64,000 bases of DNA, taken from positions 1-64,000 of the forward strand of contig CAZYGG010000007.1 in NCBI GenBank assembly GCA_964647585.1, in the 5' to 3' direction. The position numbers were made by a program, and so were the translations under genes. A model generated the notes under the pieces. The model was not told where the DNA came from and did no database searches. It saw nothing but the letters and a program-made list of their open reading frames with translations. Source of the DNA: CAJINA01 sp964647585. Lineage in GTDB: Bacteria; Desulfobacterota; Desulfobacteria; Desulfobacterales; CAJINA01. Every line of letters starts with the position of its first letter. The stretch's first letter is position 1. Below, one piece after another: positions 8,601 through 18,916 of this stretch.

Positions 8601-8922
8601 CGTCCGCCGGTTCCGGGCCATTTTCCTGACCTCGCTCAGCACGGTGGGCGGACTGGCCCCCATGATCCTGGAAACGAATATGCAGGCCAAGTTTTTAATT
8701 CCCATGGCCCTGTCCCTGGCGAGCGGCGTCGCCTTTGCGACCGTGCTCACCCTGGTGCTGATACCGAGCCTGCTGGTCATCTTAAACGACTTCCGCAGGC
8801 TCGTTTTCCGATATAAATATGGCCGCTGGCCAACCCGCGAGGAAGTTGAACCGGCCAGGACCCGGCATCACGACCCGTTGGGGGCAGAGACTTCCCCAAC
8901 CGGTGAGCTTACAACGGTTTAA
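5695..8922 (+). CDS. RND-family efflux pump, inner-membrane transporter
   Basis: At 1075 residues this is a full-length HAE-type RND transporter with 12 predicted membrane helices and two large periplasmic loops (about 35-330 and 570-870). TM4 carries the proton-relay pair in GVVVDDAIIVGE (two Asp), and TM10 carries the matching TGVVVNDAIVLIERVNE. The N-terminus reads as one membrane helix after a short cytoplasmic stretch. It would export hydrophobic compounds by proton antiport with the adaptor upstream and the TolC-like protein downstream (40 bp gap). The substrate cannot be deduced; the sequence is closer to the uncharacterised environmental HAE branch than to AcrB itself. Confidence 0.95.
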   Translation: MKNVLTAFARNTVFANIVLVMIFVAGWFATKSMIRENFPEFSLDMIIVSVPYPGADPEEVEEGVSRKIEEAIEGVEGIKQYTTESRENQGAANIEVKENYDVTEVLDDVRTKINAISTFPVDTEKPVIYEMTLKDPVIMLYLSGDMNERRLKEWSERLKDEIQQLPPVSQVGIFGTREYEIGIEVSEKRLREYGLSFDQVSDAVRRSNLNLAGGTIRTQGEEIRIRTMGRKYSGKELSAIVVMATPRGDVITLDRVAEIVDGFSEDPINATINGDPSVMLIVYKTKEEDSLAISKAVQKFVNSKMTILPAGANLKVLYDNTDMLRDRINLLVKNGIIGLTIVFLLLWMFLNLRLSFWGGMGIPISIAGALAIVWSLGGTINMISLFGFIMVLGVVVDDAIIVGEAIYVHRKSGKPPLQAAVDGVSEVGMPVVAAVITTIVAFIPLAYVGGIMGKFIAIMPVVVIACLAVSLIECLILLPAHLSHLPDLNAEEKNMSRLQRRIDIVHRLTSTGLEWFVKTIYYPFMRHALNWRYVSTCTAIAILLITIGLVRGGIIKFQVFPAIDGFIMTSQVEFPAGTPPAVTRGALDQVENALLRLAEKTKTKSGEPLLEDRLTLVGGTLSDIPSYGPQYGAVQAILLPSEKRGVHVDDLMVAWEEEVGRISGVKSLTFEGLSAGPPGAPIEVWLQGNDMAHILAASEELMARLKKFEGVFQIRSDFSPGKNEMRLTLKPEARALGLTVNDLARQVYAGYYGDEAVRLQRGRDDIRVKVRYTADERSRISDLEKVRIRTKDGHEVPLFSVAEVSLSPGFSTITRTDGLRRVSVSADVDTNKANANEIFAELIKSFFPTLKDRYPDVQVALQGEQKKMRESFNSLYVGYPLAVLGIFIIVATMFRSYVQPFVIMFAIPFGIIGSIWGHLLLGYDLSIMSIFGMVALTGVVVNDAIVLIERVNENFAEGLPFFEAIRMGGVRRFRAIFLTSLSTVGGLAPMILETNMQAKFLIPMALSLASGVAFATVLTLVLIPSLLVILNDFRRLVFRYKYGRWPTREEVEPARTRHHDPLGAETSPTGELTTV

Positions 8923-8962
8923 ACGGACAAATAATTAGAAATCAAGCTGGGAGATACTTTCA

Positions 8963-10420
8963 ATGCAACGTATTGTAACCAAATTATTATTCCTGCTGAT
9001 AGTGCTGCAACTGGCCACCGCCGGCGTCTCAGTTCAGGCCGCATCGGAAGCCGGGAACCCAACGGAGACCGCAACCGGTAATCCGACAGGGACCGCGACC
9101 GAAAAAATGGCGGCACCGGATATCCAGACGATTCAAATCCTCGATCTGGACACCGCGGCCAAAATCGCCCTGGCCGAAAGCCCGACCCTGGCCGCGGCGG
9201 CCCAGCGTGTCGAACAGGCCCGCCAGTTGGTGAACCAGGCCCGGGGCGCCTACTGGCCGAACCTCCTGGCCAAGGGTTCCGTGAACCGGGTGAAACAGTC
9301 GGAAAACCAGTATCAAACCAATCTGGCCACCGCCCAGGCAATCAACCCTTTGGCCACTATTGAAAATCCAGAGGACTACTACAATGCCGGGCTTATCGCC
9401 AACTGGACCCTCTTTGACGGCTTTCAGCGCCATTTTTCCAATGCCGCTGCAAAATATGGCCAGACGCAAAGCGAGCAGGCCCTGCTTGACTCCCGGCGCC
9501 TGCTACTGGCCGCGGTTGCCGGCAGTTTTTATAGGGCCCAGCTGGCCAATGAGGGCGTGGCCATCGCAGCGGCCGACGAATCCTTTAACCTGAAGCAGGT
9601 CTCCGACGCCAATGCCCGCCTGCGGGTGGGAACCGGCGCTTTGAGTGATGTCCTCAACTTCGAAATTCAGGCCAACGCGGCCAAAGATGACCGGATCAGT
9701 GCTGACCGGGAGTATATCGCCGCCATGATCGGCCTGGCCGCGCTGCTGGGAATCCCGGAGGCCAGATTTCCAGAAGGCCTGACGCTGGCCCCCCTTGAAA
9801 AAGAATCCGAGACCATCTTGCAGCTTCCCGAAGCCGGACAGCAGGTCGCTTACGCCCACCAGCACCGTCCCGATATCCTGGCCACTACCACGGGTGTGGA
9901 ACGGGCTGATGCGGAAATCGGTAGCGCCAGATCACGGTACTACCCCTCGTTCGTCCTTTCCGGGACCGTGAATGGAGACCGTACGGAAGATGCTTCGTTT
10001 GAAGGGGATGACTTCGGCAACTCCATCGGTGTGTTCCTCACGTATGATCTTTTCTCCGGCGGCGCGGATCGGGCCCGGGTGGCCGAGGCCAAACATAAAA
10101 AGAAGGAAACGATCAAAAACCTGGATGCTCTCAAGATATCCGTAGCCAATGAGGTCAATGACGCCCTGAACGGATTGAAAGCAGCCCAGCAATCTCTGGA
10201 GCTGCAACGCAAGAACGCGTCGCTCGTCCAGCGCAACCGTGATCTGGTTGAAAAGGAGTACGCCGCCGGCCAGTCTTCACTCGTCCGGCTCAACGAGGCC
10301 CAGCGGAACCTGATCCAGGCTCAGAGCCGCCTGGCCTTTGCCCGGCTCTCCCTGCGTTTCGCCTGGTCCACCCTGTATACTGCTACGGCAAAAAGTCTGG
10401 ACCTTTACAGCAAGTATTAA
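8963..10420 (+). CDS. TolC-family outer-membrane efflux protein
   Basis: A 485-residue protein with an N-terminal signal peptide (hydrophobic stretch at about 8-25, cleavage likely after VQA near residue 28) and a low-complexity Thr/Glu/Asn linker. Two outer-membrane-efflux repeats then begin with LDLDTAAKIALAESPTLAAA and with the second-half counterpart near residue 285. Alternating Ala/Gln-rich coiled-coil helices and a short beta-barrel segment (YYPSFVLSGTVN) fit a trimeric outer-membrane channel. It closes the marR-adaptor-pump operon and is directly followed by an intrinsic terminator. Confidence 0.93.
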   Translation: MQRIVTKLLFLLIVLQLATAGVSVQAASEAGNPTETATGNPTGTATEKMAAPDIQTIQILDLDTAAKIALAESPTLAAAAQRVEQARQLVNQARGAYWPNLLAKGSVNRVKQSENQYQTNLATAQAINPLATIENPEDYYNAGLIANWTLFDGFQRHFSNAAAKYGQTQSEQALLDSRRLLLAAVAGSFYRAQLANEGVAIAAADESFNLKQVSDANARLRVGTGALSDVLNFEIQANAAKDDRISADREYIAAMIGLAALLGIPEARFPEGLTLAPLEKESETILQLPEAGQQVAYAHQHRPDILATTTGVERADAEIGSARSRYYPSFVLSGTVNGDRTEDASFEGDDFGNSIGVFLTYDLFSGGADRARVAEAKHKKKETIKNLDALKISVANEVNDALNGLKAAQQSLELQRKNASLVQRNRDLVEKEYAAGQSSLVRLNEAQRNLIQAQSRLAFARLSLRFAWSTLYTATAKSLDLYSKY

Positions 10421-10442
10421 CCGGCCCGAAGGGCCGGGTTTT
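10421..10442 (+). terminator. Intrinsic terminator of the efflux operon
   Basis: CCGGCCC-GAA-GGGCCGG followed by GTTTT begins immediately after the TolC-family stop codon. The stem is seven GC-only pairs with a three-base loop. Confidence 0.88.
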
Positions 10443-10526
10443 AAGTGTTAGGTTTTAAGTTTTAAGATTATCTTTCGGGGCTTTAATGGTTTGTCCTAAC
10501 ACTTAACACATAAAACTTAAAACTAA
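10443..10526. repeat. Dispersed repeat family R3, copy 1
   Basis: The left arm TTAAGTGTTAGG-TTTTAAGTTTTAAG is complementary to the right arm CCTAACACTTAA-(CA)-TAAAACTTAAAAC, with a 30-bp centre. A second copy with the same arms lies at 48946-49030. It is AT-rich, non-coding and placed directly after a terminator. Confidence 0.75.
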
Positions 10527-10545
10527 TTACCGCCAGGTAATAGCC

Positions 10546-11312
10546 ATGTGCGACACCTTTGTAGTCCTGCCGCCGGAAACTGCTGACGGCAGCATCCTGT
10601 TCGGGAAAAACAGCAACCGGGAACCCAATGAAGCCCAGGCCCTGGAGTTTTATCCCGAAAACACCCACCCACCCGGTGCCACGGTGGCCTGCACCTATAT
10701 TGACATCCCCCAGGTAACCGCAACCCTGCCGGTTCTCCTCAGCCGGCCCTTCTGGATGTGGGGCGCTGAAATGGGAGCCAACAGTGCGGGGGTCGTCATC
10801 GGCAATGAGGCGGTTTGGACGCGCATGCCGCCAATGCTCTGTTCCGCAACACCAGCCAGACAACCGGTTCCCTGGTCGCCCGGCTCACGCCCGATACCCA
10901 GACGTTCTGGGCAACCGGCACAGCCGCTCCCTGCACATCCGTTTTCAAACCCATTCGCATCGGCCGGCAAACCCTGCCTGACCTTGGTCCCGCTCCCGGG
11001 GTGACCTTCAATCCCGCCAGCCTCTGGTGGCAGCACGAAGCCCTCCACCGAGGCCTCCTGCCAAATCTTGAAGCCGGGCTGGCGGCCATTCGTGAAAAGC
11101 AACAAATCCTGGAAGATACATGGATTAATCAGGCCGCCCGGACAGAGCCGGATGACTTTTTTACCCTGACCGGCAAAGCTTTCCAACAGGCGGCCACGCT
11201 GCTTCCCGAATTGACGGACCTGACAAGAGCAACCAGGGATAGAAACAATACCGGATGGTTCTACCGGAACTACTTGGCCAGACAAAACCGCACTGCGGAA
11301 ATCCCGCTCTAA
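10546..11312 (+). pseudogene. C69-family dipeptidase, internally deleted and frameshifted
   Basis: The first 96 codons (MCDTFVVLPPETADGSILF..., up to GNEAVWT) match the start of C69/U34 dipeptidases, in which Cys2 becomes the N-terminal nucleophile after Met removal. From about 10830 the similarity continues only in a different frame with sequence from the C-terminal part of the family (TGTAAPCTSVFKPI, then NPASLWWQHEALHR), and runs to the stop at 11310-11312. The middle of the enzyme, roughly 200 residues, is missing and the join is out of frame. The gene is therefore broken. No ribosome binding site precedes the downstream part. Confidence 0.85.
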
Positions 11313-11537
11313 ATCCCAACCCCAACAGGCACCGCGCAACGAATAGCTCCACCGCCCTCACAGGCCCCCACCTCTACGAGGTCGATGCTCAATACCTGTT
11401 GACATTAAGTGGAGCTTACTTTAGATCTAAAAATTCAGTTTGAGTTTGACTGCGGGCCTGCTGGTCAGAGAAGGCGCCACCCGGTAGCAGTTCCCACTTA
11501 CAATTCGCATGTATACAGACCCAGAAAAGGAGACGCT

Positions 11538-14738
<3,201 letters not shown>

Positions 14739-14748
14739 AAATTTACCT

Positions 14749-14874
14749 GTCTCTTTGAGCGCAGCGAAGAGTCTTCCTCAAGCTAAGGTCCTGCTTCCCG
14801 GTGGGAGATTCTTTCAGCCGTCGTAGCTGCGCTACTAAGGCGAAGTCGGCTCGTTGTTACACTCCTCAGAATGA
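14749..14874 (-). repeat. Dispersed repeat family R2, copy 2
   Basis: In reverse orientation to the copies at 5530 and 56425, it begins GTCTCTTTGAGCGCAGCGAA and ends CACTCCTCAGAATGAC. The central part differs from the other copies. With the next repeat it fills the gap between carB and the thioesterase gene. Confidence 0.7.
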
Positions 14875-14884
14875 CAAACCGACC

Positions 14885-14993
14885 GTCATGCCGGACTTGA
14901 GGAGCCTGTCCCGCATCGCGATGCGGGGGCATCCAGGAAATAGCTGGATCCCGGCTGCAGTTTATCCCGCACTTTGTGCGGGGCCGGGATGAC
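14885..14993. repeat. Dispersed repeat family R4, copy 1
   Basis: The segment starts GTCATGCCGGACTTG and ends GGGCCGGGATGAC, with an internal GGATCCCGGC and a smaller CCCGCATCGCGATGCGGG palindrome. A shorter copy of the same type is at 45082-45150. This GTCATCCCGGC-type repeat is widespread in proteobacterial intergenic DNA. Confidence 0.7.
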
Positions 14994-15110
14994 ACCTTAT
15001 CGGAATTGGCAAAGTAAACCGATTGATTTTCCCCTTTACTTTAGCGCCAAAGCCATCTATCTCCAATCTTGTTCCACCAAATCCGGCAGTCAAATTTAAA
15101 GGGATCCTCA

Positions 15111-15497
15111 ATGACCTCGCATGAGCACCACTACAAAGTCCAAATCTTTTACGAAGACACCGACCACTCCGGCGTGGTCTACCATGCCAATTACCTAAAG
15201 TTTTTTGAAAGAGCCCGGGAACAGATTATCGGGGCACGGGAGCTGGTCCGGCTATGGCGTGAAGAGGGCCTCGGGTTTGCCGTTTACAGGGCGGACATCA
15301 GCTATCACGAAGGCGCAGAATTCGGGGACGAACTGGATATCCGCACGACCTATGAGAAGGAAAGCGACTATCGCTTGATCTGGACCCAGGAAGCCTGGCG
15401 GCCCGGCGGACAGAAACCGGCGGTCAAGGCCCTCATTCACCTGGTCTGCCTTGACCGGGACAAACAGCTTAAACCAATACCACCCATCCCGGAGTGA
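15111..15497 (+). CDS. 4-hydroxybenzoyl-CoA thioesterase (YbgC-type) hot-dog protein
   Basis: The 128-residue protein has the hot-dog-fold signature FYEDTDHSGVVYHANYLKFFERARE (about residues 11-35), in which the Asp of TDHSGVVYHANY is the catalytic residue of the YbgC/4HBT group. It would hydrolyse acyl-CoA or acyl-carrier thioesters. ATG 15111 follows AAAGGGA at 15098-15104; the reading frame extends 14 codons upstream without a plausible site. It stands alone between repeats. The substrate is not evident, and no tol-pal genes are nearby. Confidence 0.9.
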   Translation: MTSHEHHYKVQIFYEDTDHSGVVYHANYLKFFERAREQIIGARELVRLWREEGLGFAVYRADISYHEGAEFGDELDIRTTYEKESDYRLIWTQEAWRPGGQKPAVKALIHLVCLDRDKQLKPIPPIPE

Positions 15498-15577
15498 TTC
15501 TCTCCTCCGGCTGTTCCGGCCTATCCTTGAATTGACAGAATCAATACATTTCCGACAATATTGATATCTACAGGCTT

Positions 15578-15640
15578 GGGTAAATGGCGCAGGGGGATCT
15601 CACCCCTACGCTCTCCAAGATCCGTACGTGACAGTCTCCT
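15578..15640 (-). mobile_element. Group II intron 3'-end remnant (domain V half and domain VI)
   Basis: Read on the minus strand, the segment contains GTCACGTACGGATC, the 3' half of a group II intron domain V. A domain-VI-like GGAGAGCGTAGGGGTGAGAT hairpin follows, then CCCCCTGCGCCATTTACCC, which resembles the intron 3' end. The 5' half of domain V and everything upstream are missing, so this is a short non-functional remnant. The remaining bases between the thioesterase and AOR genes (15498-15772) show nothing else. Confidence 0.6.
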
Positions 15641-15772
15641 GAACTCCTTTTACTTATCAATGAAACTGAAGAATGATGGTCGCAATGCTCATAAGCACGT
15701 CTATTGTCTTAGCAGCTAATGAATAGTAGTTGTTTGTAATTTTCCGAGCTGAATTGAACCAGTTGTTGGGAA

Positions 15773-17584
15773 TCAATCACTTGATCCGACTACAGTCTGT
15801 TGACCAAAATCGAACGCATTATCAGAAGGGACGCCAAATTCATTCCATCCACGTAACTTGTAGTAGTCCTGAAGCATTTTTTCAAGTTCATGCTCCCCGA
15901 TGACCTTGCCTGAATCCGATAGCTTACGGTGAAGCCGGGGAGGAAGTTTGTCGTCTTGGGCGGTCATTCCTTCGCGAAGGTTAAAATGCCGGACAAGGTT
16001 TGAGATAAGGACGGCCCTGCTGCGCAATGAATCCATGTCCAAATTGAGACCCGTGACAGCCTGAATAATTTCCGTTAGGCATTCCCAGGGATAAATGTCC
16101 CGGTAGAACCGGCAAAGAATAAGGGCGTCGAAAATAGTGAGCCGGTCCTCGAAATCGATAAACAATGCGGCTTTGCCTTCTATCTGCTCCGGGGCAATCA
16201 TGCCGGACAATTCTGGTTTGTAGAATGTAGATCTCAGGTGGCAGGCCCCGCGGTCAGCGGTCGCATAGGCCAGGCCCATACCTTTCAGGGTCCGAGGATC
16301 ATAGCCCGCCGGCTCCATTCCCTTCACATGAACGGCGATATCTTCGAGACCCCATTTTTGGGCAGCATAGCGGATGCCTTCCGCAAGGGTCCTGCCGACA
16401 TCCTCTTTACTGGCAATTTTTCTCAGCAATTCGGCAATGGTATCCACCTTGCCGGGTGCTATATCATATCGCACTTTACCCAAGCGGACCGCTTCCATCG
16501 TAAATGCACAAAGGTTGCCGGCCGTAATGGTATCCATACCGAGCCGATCGCAAATGTCGTTCAAATAAGCAATTTCTTCAATGCTGTCCACCATGCACAG
16601 GCCGCCAAAGGCGTAGATTGTTTCATACTCGGGACCCTCAATTTTTAAACCGGCATGCCGACCTTGTTTTACCGTCGTCAAGCGACCGCAGGCCATCAAG
16701 CATTTAGCGCAGGCGTTCGGATGCACATCGCAGCGGGTGTGCAATGCGTCGGCGTCAATTTTTTCCCAATGATCGCAGGTCCCTTTGTCCCAGTAGCCGG
16801 TCGGAAAAGCGTTGGCCGTGTTCATTATTTTGACCATTTGGGAGGTCCCCATTGCCTTGTAGGCGGCGACGCCCGCATTTGTTTTTGACTCGGCGGTGAG
16901 ATTTTTGGCAAATTGGCGGACAGCCTGAAAATCGTGCAGTGGCCGGCGCTGGTCTCCCTGGAATACAATCGCTTTAATTTGTTTACTCCCCATGACCGTA
17001 CCAACTCCGGTCCGGCCGGCACTTCGCCAAATATCATTTTTAATCACTGAAAATCGGATGCCGTTTTCCGCTGCCGGCCCGATAACGACCGCTCCCGACT
17101 TGCGGTAACCTGTTTTATCACTGGCAAACCGTGCGAGCACCTTCTTTTCGGTGTCGTAGGTTTCCAGTCCCCACACTTCGCCAGCTTTGTGGAATGCAAC
17201 GCCTTCCGGCCCAATAACCAGAACCATCGGGGTGGTGCAGCGACCCTGCAGCACAATGGCGTCGAATCCCGCAGCATCGATGGCCTCCGGTACTTTGCCA
17301 CCGGAATAGGACTCTGCGTAAAACCCGGTCTGGGGAGATTTTGTAAAGACGCCATAGCGGCTGGAGCCCCAAATGCTGCTGCCCGTAATCGGCCCGGTGA
17401 CAAAGATCAGGCAGTTCTCCGGAGCCATGGGATCGACGTCCGGCGGATTGAAGTCTAAGAGAAGTTTAGAGGCGAGGCCTTTACCGCCAAGTGTTTGGGA
17501 AAGGACGGCATCAGAAACTGGCAGCACTTCATAGTTTTTTTTACTCAAGTCAATCCTTAATATCCGTCCATAGAAGCCGTCCAT
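15773..17584 (-). CDS. Aldehyde:ferredoxin oxidoreductase (tungsten-type AOR)
   Basis: A 603-residue protein of full AOR length. It starts with the AOR N-terminal domain (GFYGRILRIDLSKKNYE; TGPITGSSIWGSSRYGVFTKSP), has the pterin-contact motif AGRTGVGTVMGSK near residue 190, the cluster ligands CAKCLMAC near 295, and DRGACHLR near 435; a further Cys in the C-terminal part (DALILCRFYRD) fits the fourth cluster ligand. These enzymes oxidise aldehydes to acids with ferredoxin, using a tungstopterin, in the cytoplasm. It follows the TIM-barrel hydrolase gene by 97 bp and is probably co-transcribed from the sigma-54 promoter at 18651-18666. Tungstate supply could come from wtpABC at 51-53.8 kb. 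The aldehyde substrate is unknown. Confidence 0.92.
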   Translation of the reverse strand: MDGFYGRILRIDLSKKNYEVLPVSDAVLSQTLGGKGLASKLLLDFNPPDVDPMAPENCLIFVTGPITGSSIWGSSRYGVFTKSPQTGFYAESYSGGKVPEAIDAAGFDAIVLQGRCTTPMVLVIGPEGVAFHKAGEVWGLETYDTEKKVLARFASDKTGYRKSGAVVIGPAAENGIRFSVIKNDIWRSAGRTGVGTVMGSKQIKAIVFQGDQRRPLHDFQAVRQFAKNLTAESKTNAGVAAYKAMGTSQMVKIMNTANAFPTGYWDKGTCDHWEKIDADALHTRCDVHPNACAKCLMACGRLTTVKQGRHAGLKIEGPEYETIYAFGGLCMVDSIEEIAYLNDICDRLGMDTITAGNLCAFTMEAVRLGKVRYDIAPGKVDTIAELLRKIASKEDVGRTLAEGIRYAAQKWGLEDIAVHVKGMEPAGYDPRTLKGMGLAYATADRGACHLRSTFYKPELSGMIAPEQIEGKAALFIDFEDRLTIFDALILCRFYRDIYPWECLTEIIQAVTGLNLDMDSLRSRAVLISNLVRHFNLREGMTAQDDKLPPRLHRKLSDSGKVIGEHELEKMLQDYYKLRGWNEFGVPSDNAFDFGQQTVVGSSD

Positions 17585-17681
17585 TTTTTGTTATCCTTGT
17601 TATGAATTTGGGGCTATCGGAAAGTGTGATCCTTTGCCTTGCTTATCCAGAATAATCGTAAAATCGATACGAAATACGGCC

Positions 17682-18581
17682 CTATTTCAGTTCAAGCAAT
17701 CGGGCAGGGTTTTCGGCGGCTACTTTTCTAATATCCGCCCGGTCCATTCCAAGTGCCAGCAGGCTCGCCACGAACATCTTATAGCCTTCTATGGGAGACG
17801 GATTGACGGCCTGCCCGAAATCGGAAAACATCATGCAGCGATCGAATCCAACGGCAGCCATCATTTCCAGGATATCTTTCGGATGCTGACGGTCAAAAAG
17901 TGGCATGCAGGGTAAAAAGGCATAGTTTAAAAAAGCACCCTTTTCAGCCAGTGCCTTTTGCTCACCAATAGTCATTAAATTTATACTGCAATTTGGATGC
18001 GTTACTACAATTTTGGTGACCCCGATATCCCTGGCCGTATCAATAAGCGCTACGCACTCTGCGGCTGACAGGTGGCACGTATCAAGCACCGCATCATTTT
18101 CAGCTATGAGTGACAGAATCTGCTTTACCTCAGGGCGGATATCGGGTTGTTCGGGAGTTCCCGCCATGATATTGAGCCCCTTTTGGGGGTCGACCAATTT
18201 TACGGCAGCACTGAACCAGGGGGTTTCTTTAGTAACTTGGACTTTTTCTATGGTCATAGGCGCGTCGGCACTTGGCATCCATATGATTTTGGCACCCGCC
18301 AACAGCGCTTTTTCAACCGCCTCAGGATTAAAGCCGCCCACCGCATAATTCAATACGATGCCGCTAAAAAGATTCAACTCCCCGTCAATCAGTTGGCTTA
18401 CAATTTTTACACGGTCTGCGGTTGACGTGTTGTGATCTTTAAATGCCAGCGCTCGCATGCCGGCTTCCTCCGCCTCCCGGCACACTTCAATGATATCCTG
18501 TTGCCGAGGTACTACATCCGGCCCTGCATGAATGTGCAGGTCACAGGCACCAACCATAAGGTCTTCGACTTGGTTCCACAT
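17682..18581 (-). CDS. DUF6282-like TIM-barrel metal-dependent hydrolase
   Basis: The 299-residue protein begins with a metal-binding DLHIHAGPD motif (residues 14-22), followed by FKDHNT near 48, TCHLSAAE near 168 and THPN near 194. That order of His/Asp ligands along a beta/alpha barrel fits amidohydrolase/PHP-like hydrolases of the DUF6282 group. No signal peptide is seen. AAGGAGG lies about seven bases before ATG 18581. The gene is first in the leftward unit with AOR, 70 bp downstream of a -24/-12 promoter. A hydrolytic step on a small cyclic or amide substrate is plausible, but the function is not known. Confidence 0.75.
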   Translation of the reverse strand: MWNQVEDLMVGACDLHIHAGPDVVPRQQDIIEVCREAEEAGMRALAFKDHNTSTADRVKIVSQLIDGELNLFSGIVLNYAVGGFNPEAVEKALLAGAKIIWMPSADAPMTIEKVQVTKETPWFSAAVKLVDPQKGLNIMAGTPEQPDIRPEVKQILSLIAENDAVLDTCHLSAAECVALIDTARDIGVTKIVVTHPNCSINLMTIGEQKALAEKGAFLNYAFLPCMPLFDRQHPKDILEMMAAVGFDRCMMFSDFGQAVNPSPIEGYKMFVASLLALGMDRADIRKVAAENPARLLELK

Positions 18582-18650
18582 TTTAAGCCTCCTTCATAGT
18601 TCCAGATGTCCCTTGAAGCGGATTGCTTCCAAACGTCAAAAGACATTTAC

Positions 18651-18666
18651 GCAGGATACATGCCAA
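18651..18666 (-). promoter_or_regulatory. Sigma-54 (-24/-12) promoter of the hydrolase-AOR unit
   Basis: On the minus strand the site reads TTGGCATGTATCCTGC. The GG (-24) and GC (-12) are separated by exactly 10 bases, as sigma-54 requires. It differs at only two positions from the site at 20907-20922. Transcription would start near 18639, about 58 nt before the hydrolase start codon. Confidence 0.75.
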
Positions 18667-18771
18667 CCTTAATTCGAGCGCATTATTTACCCGTCAGCAT
18701 TTTAAGTGTTTGATATTTTAATTTTATTTTATGTGACCGCTGAACCTGGCATCTTTGTTTTTTTAGGGGAC

Positions 18772-18786
18772 TTGTCAGAATGACAA
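18772..18786. promoter_or_regulatory. Candidate enhancer (UAS) for the sigma-54 activator, copy 1
   Basis: TTGTCAGAATGACAA is a perfect 6-3-6 palindrome centred about 115 bp upstream of the -24 element of the leftward promoter. A 14/15 match lies at 20773-20787. The rest of the 335-bp gap 18582-18916 shows AT-rich DNA and no gene. Confidence 0.6.
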
Positions 18787-18916
18787 AAAAACGGGGGCTT
18801 ACCACGACGGTTTCCTAAAACTGGAAAAAACGGATCTCACCGGAAGGCATTTTCAACAGGTCTTTATGGCTGTTCGGCCAGGCCGGAAGGCAATGTTGCG
18901 CTGGGTATAATGTGGT

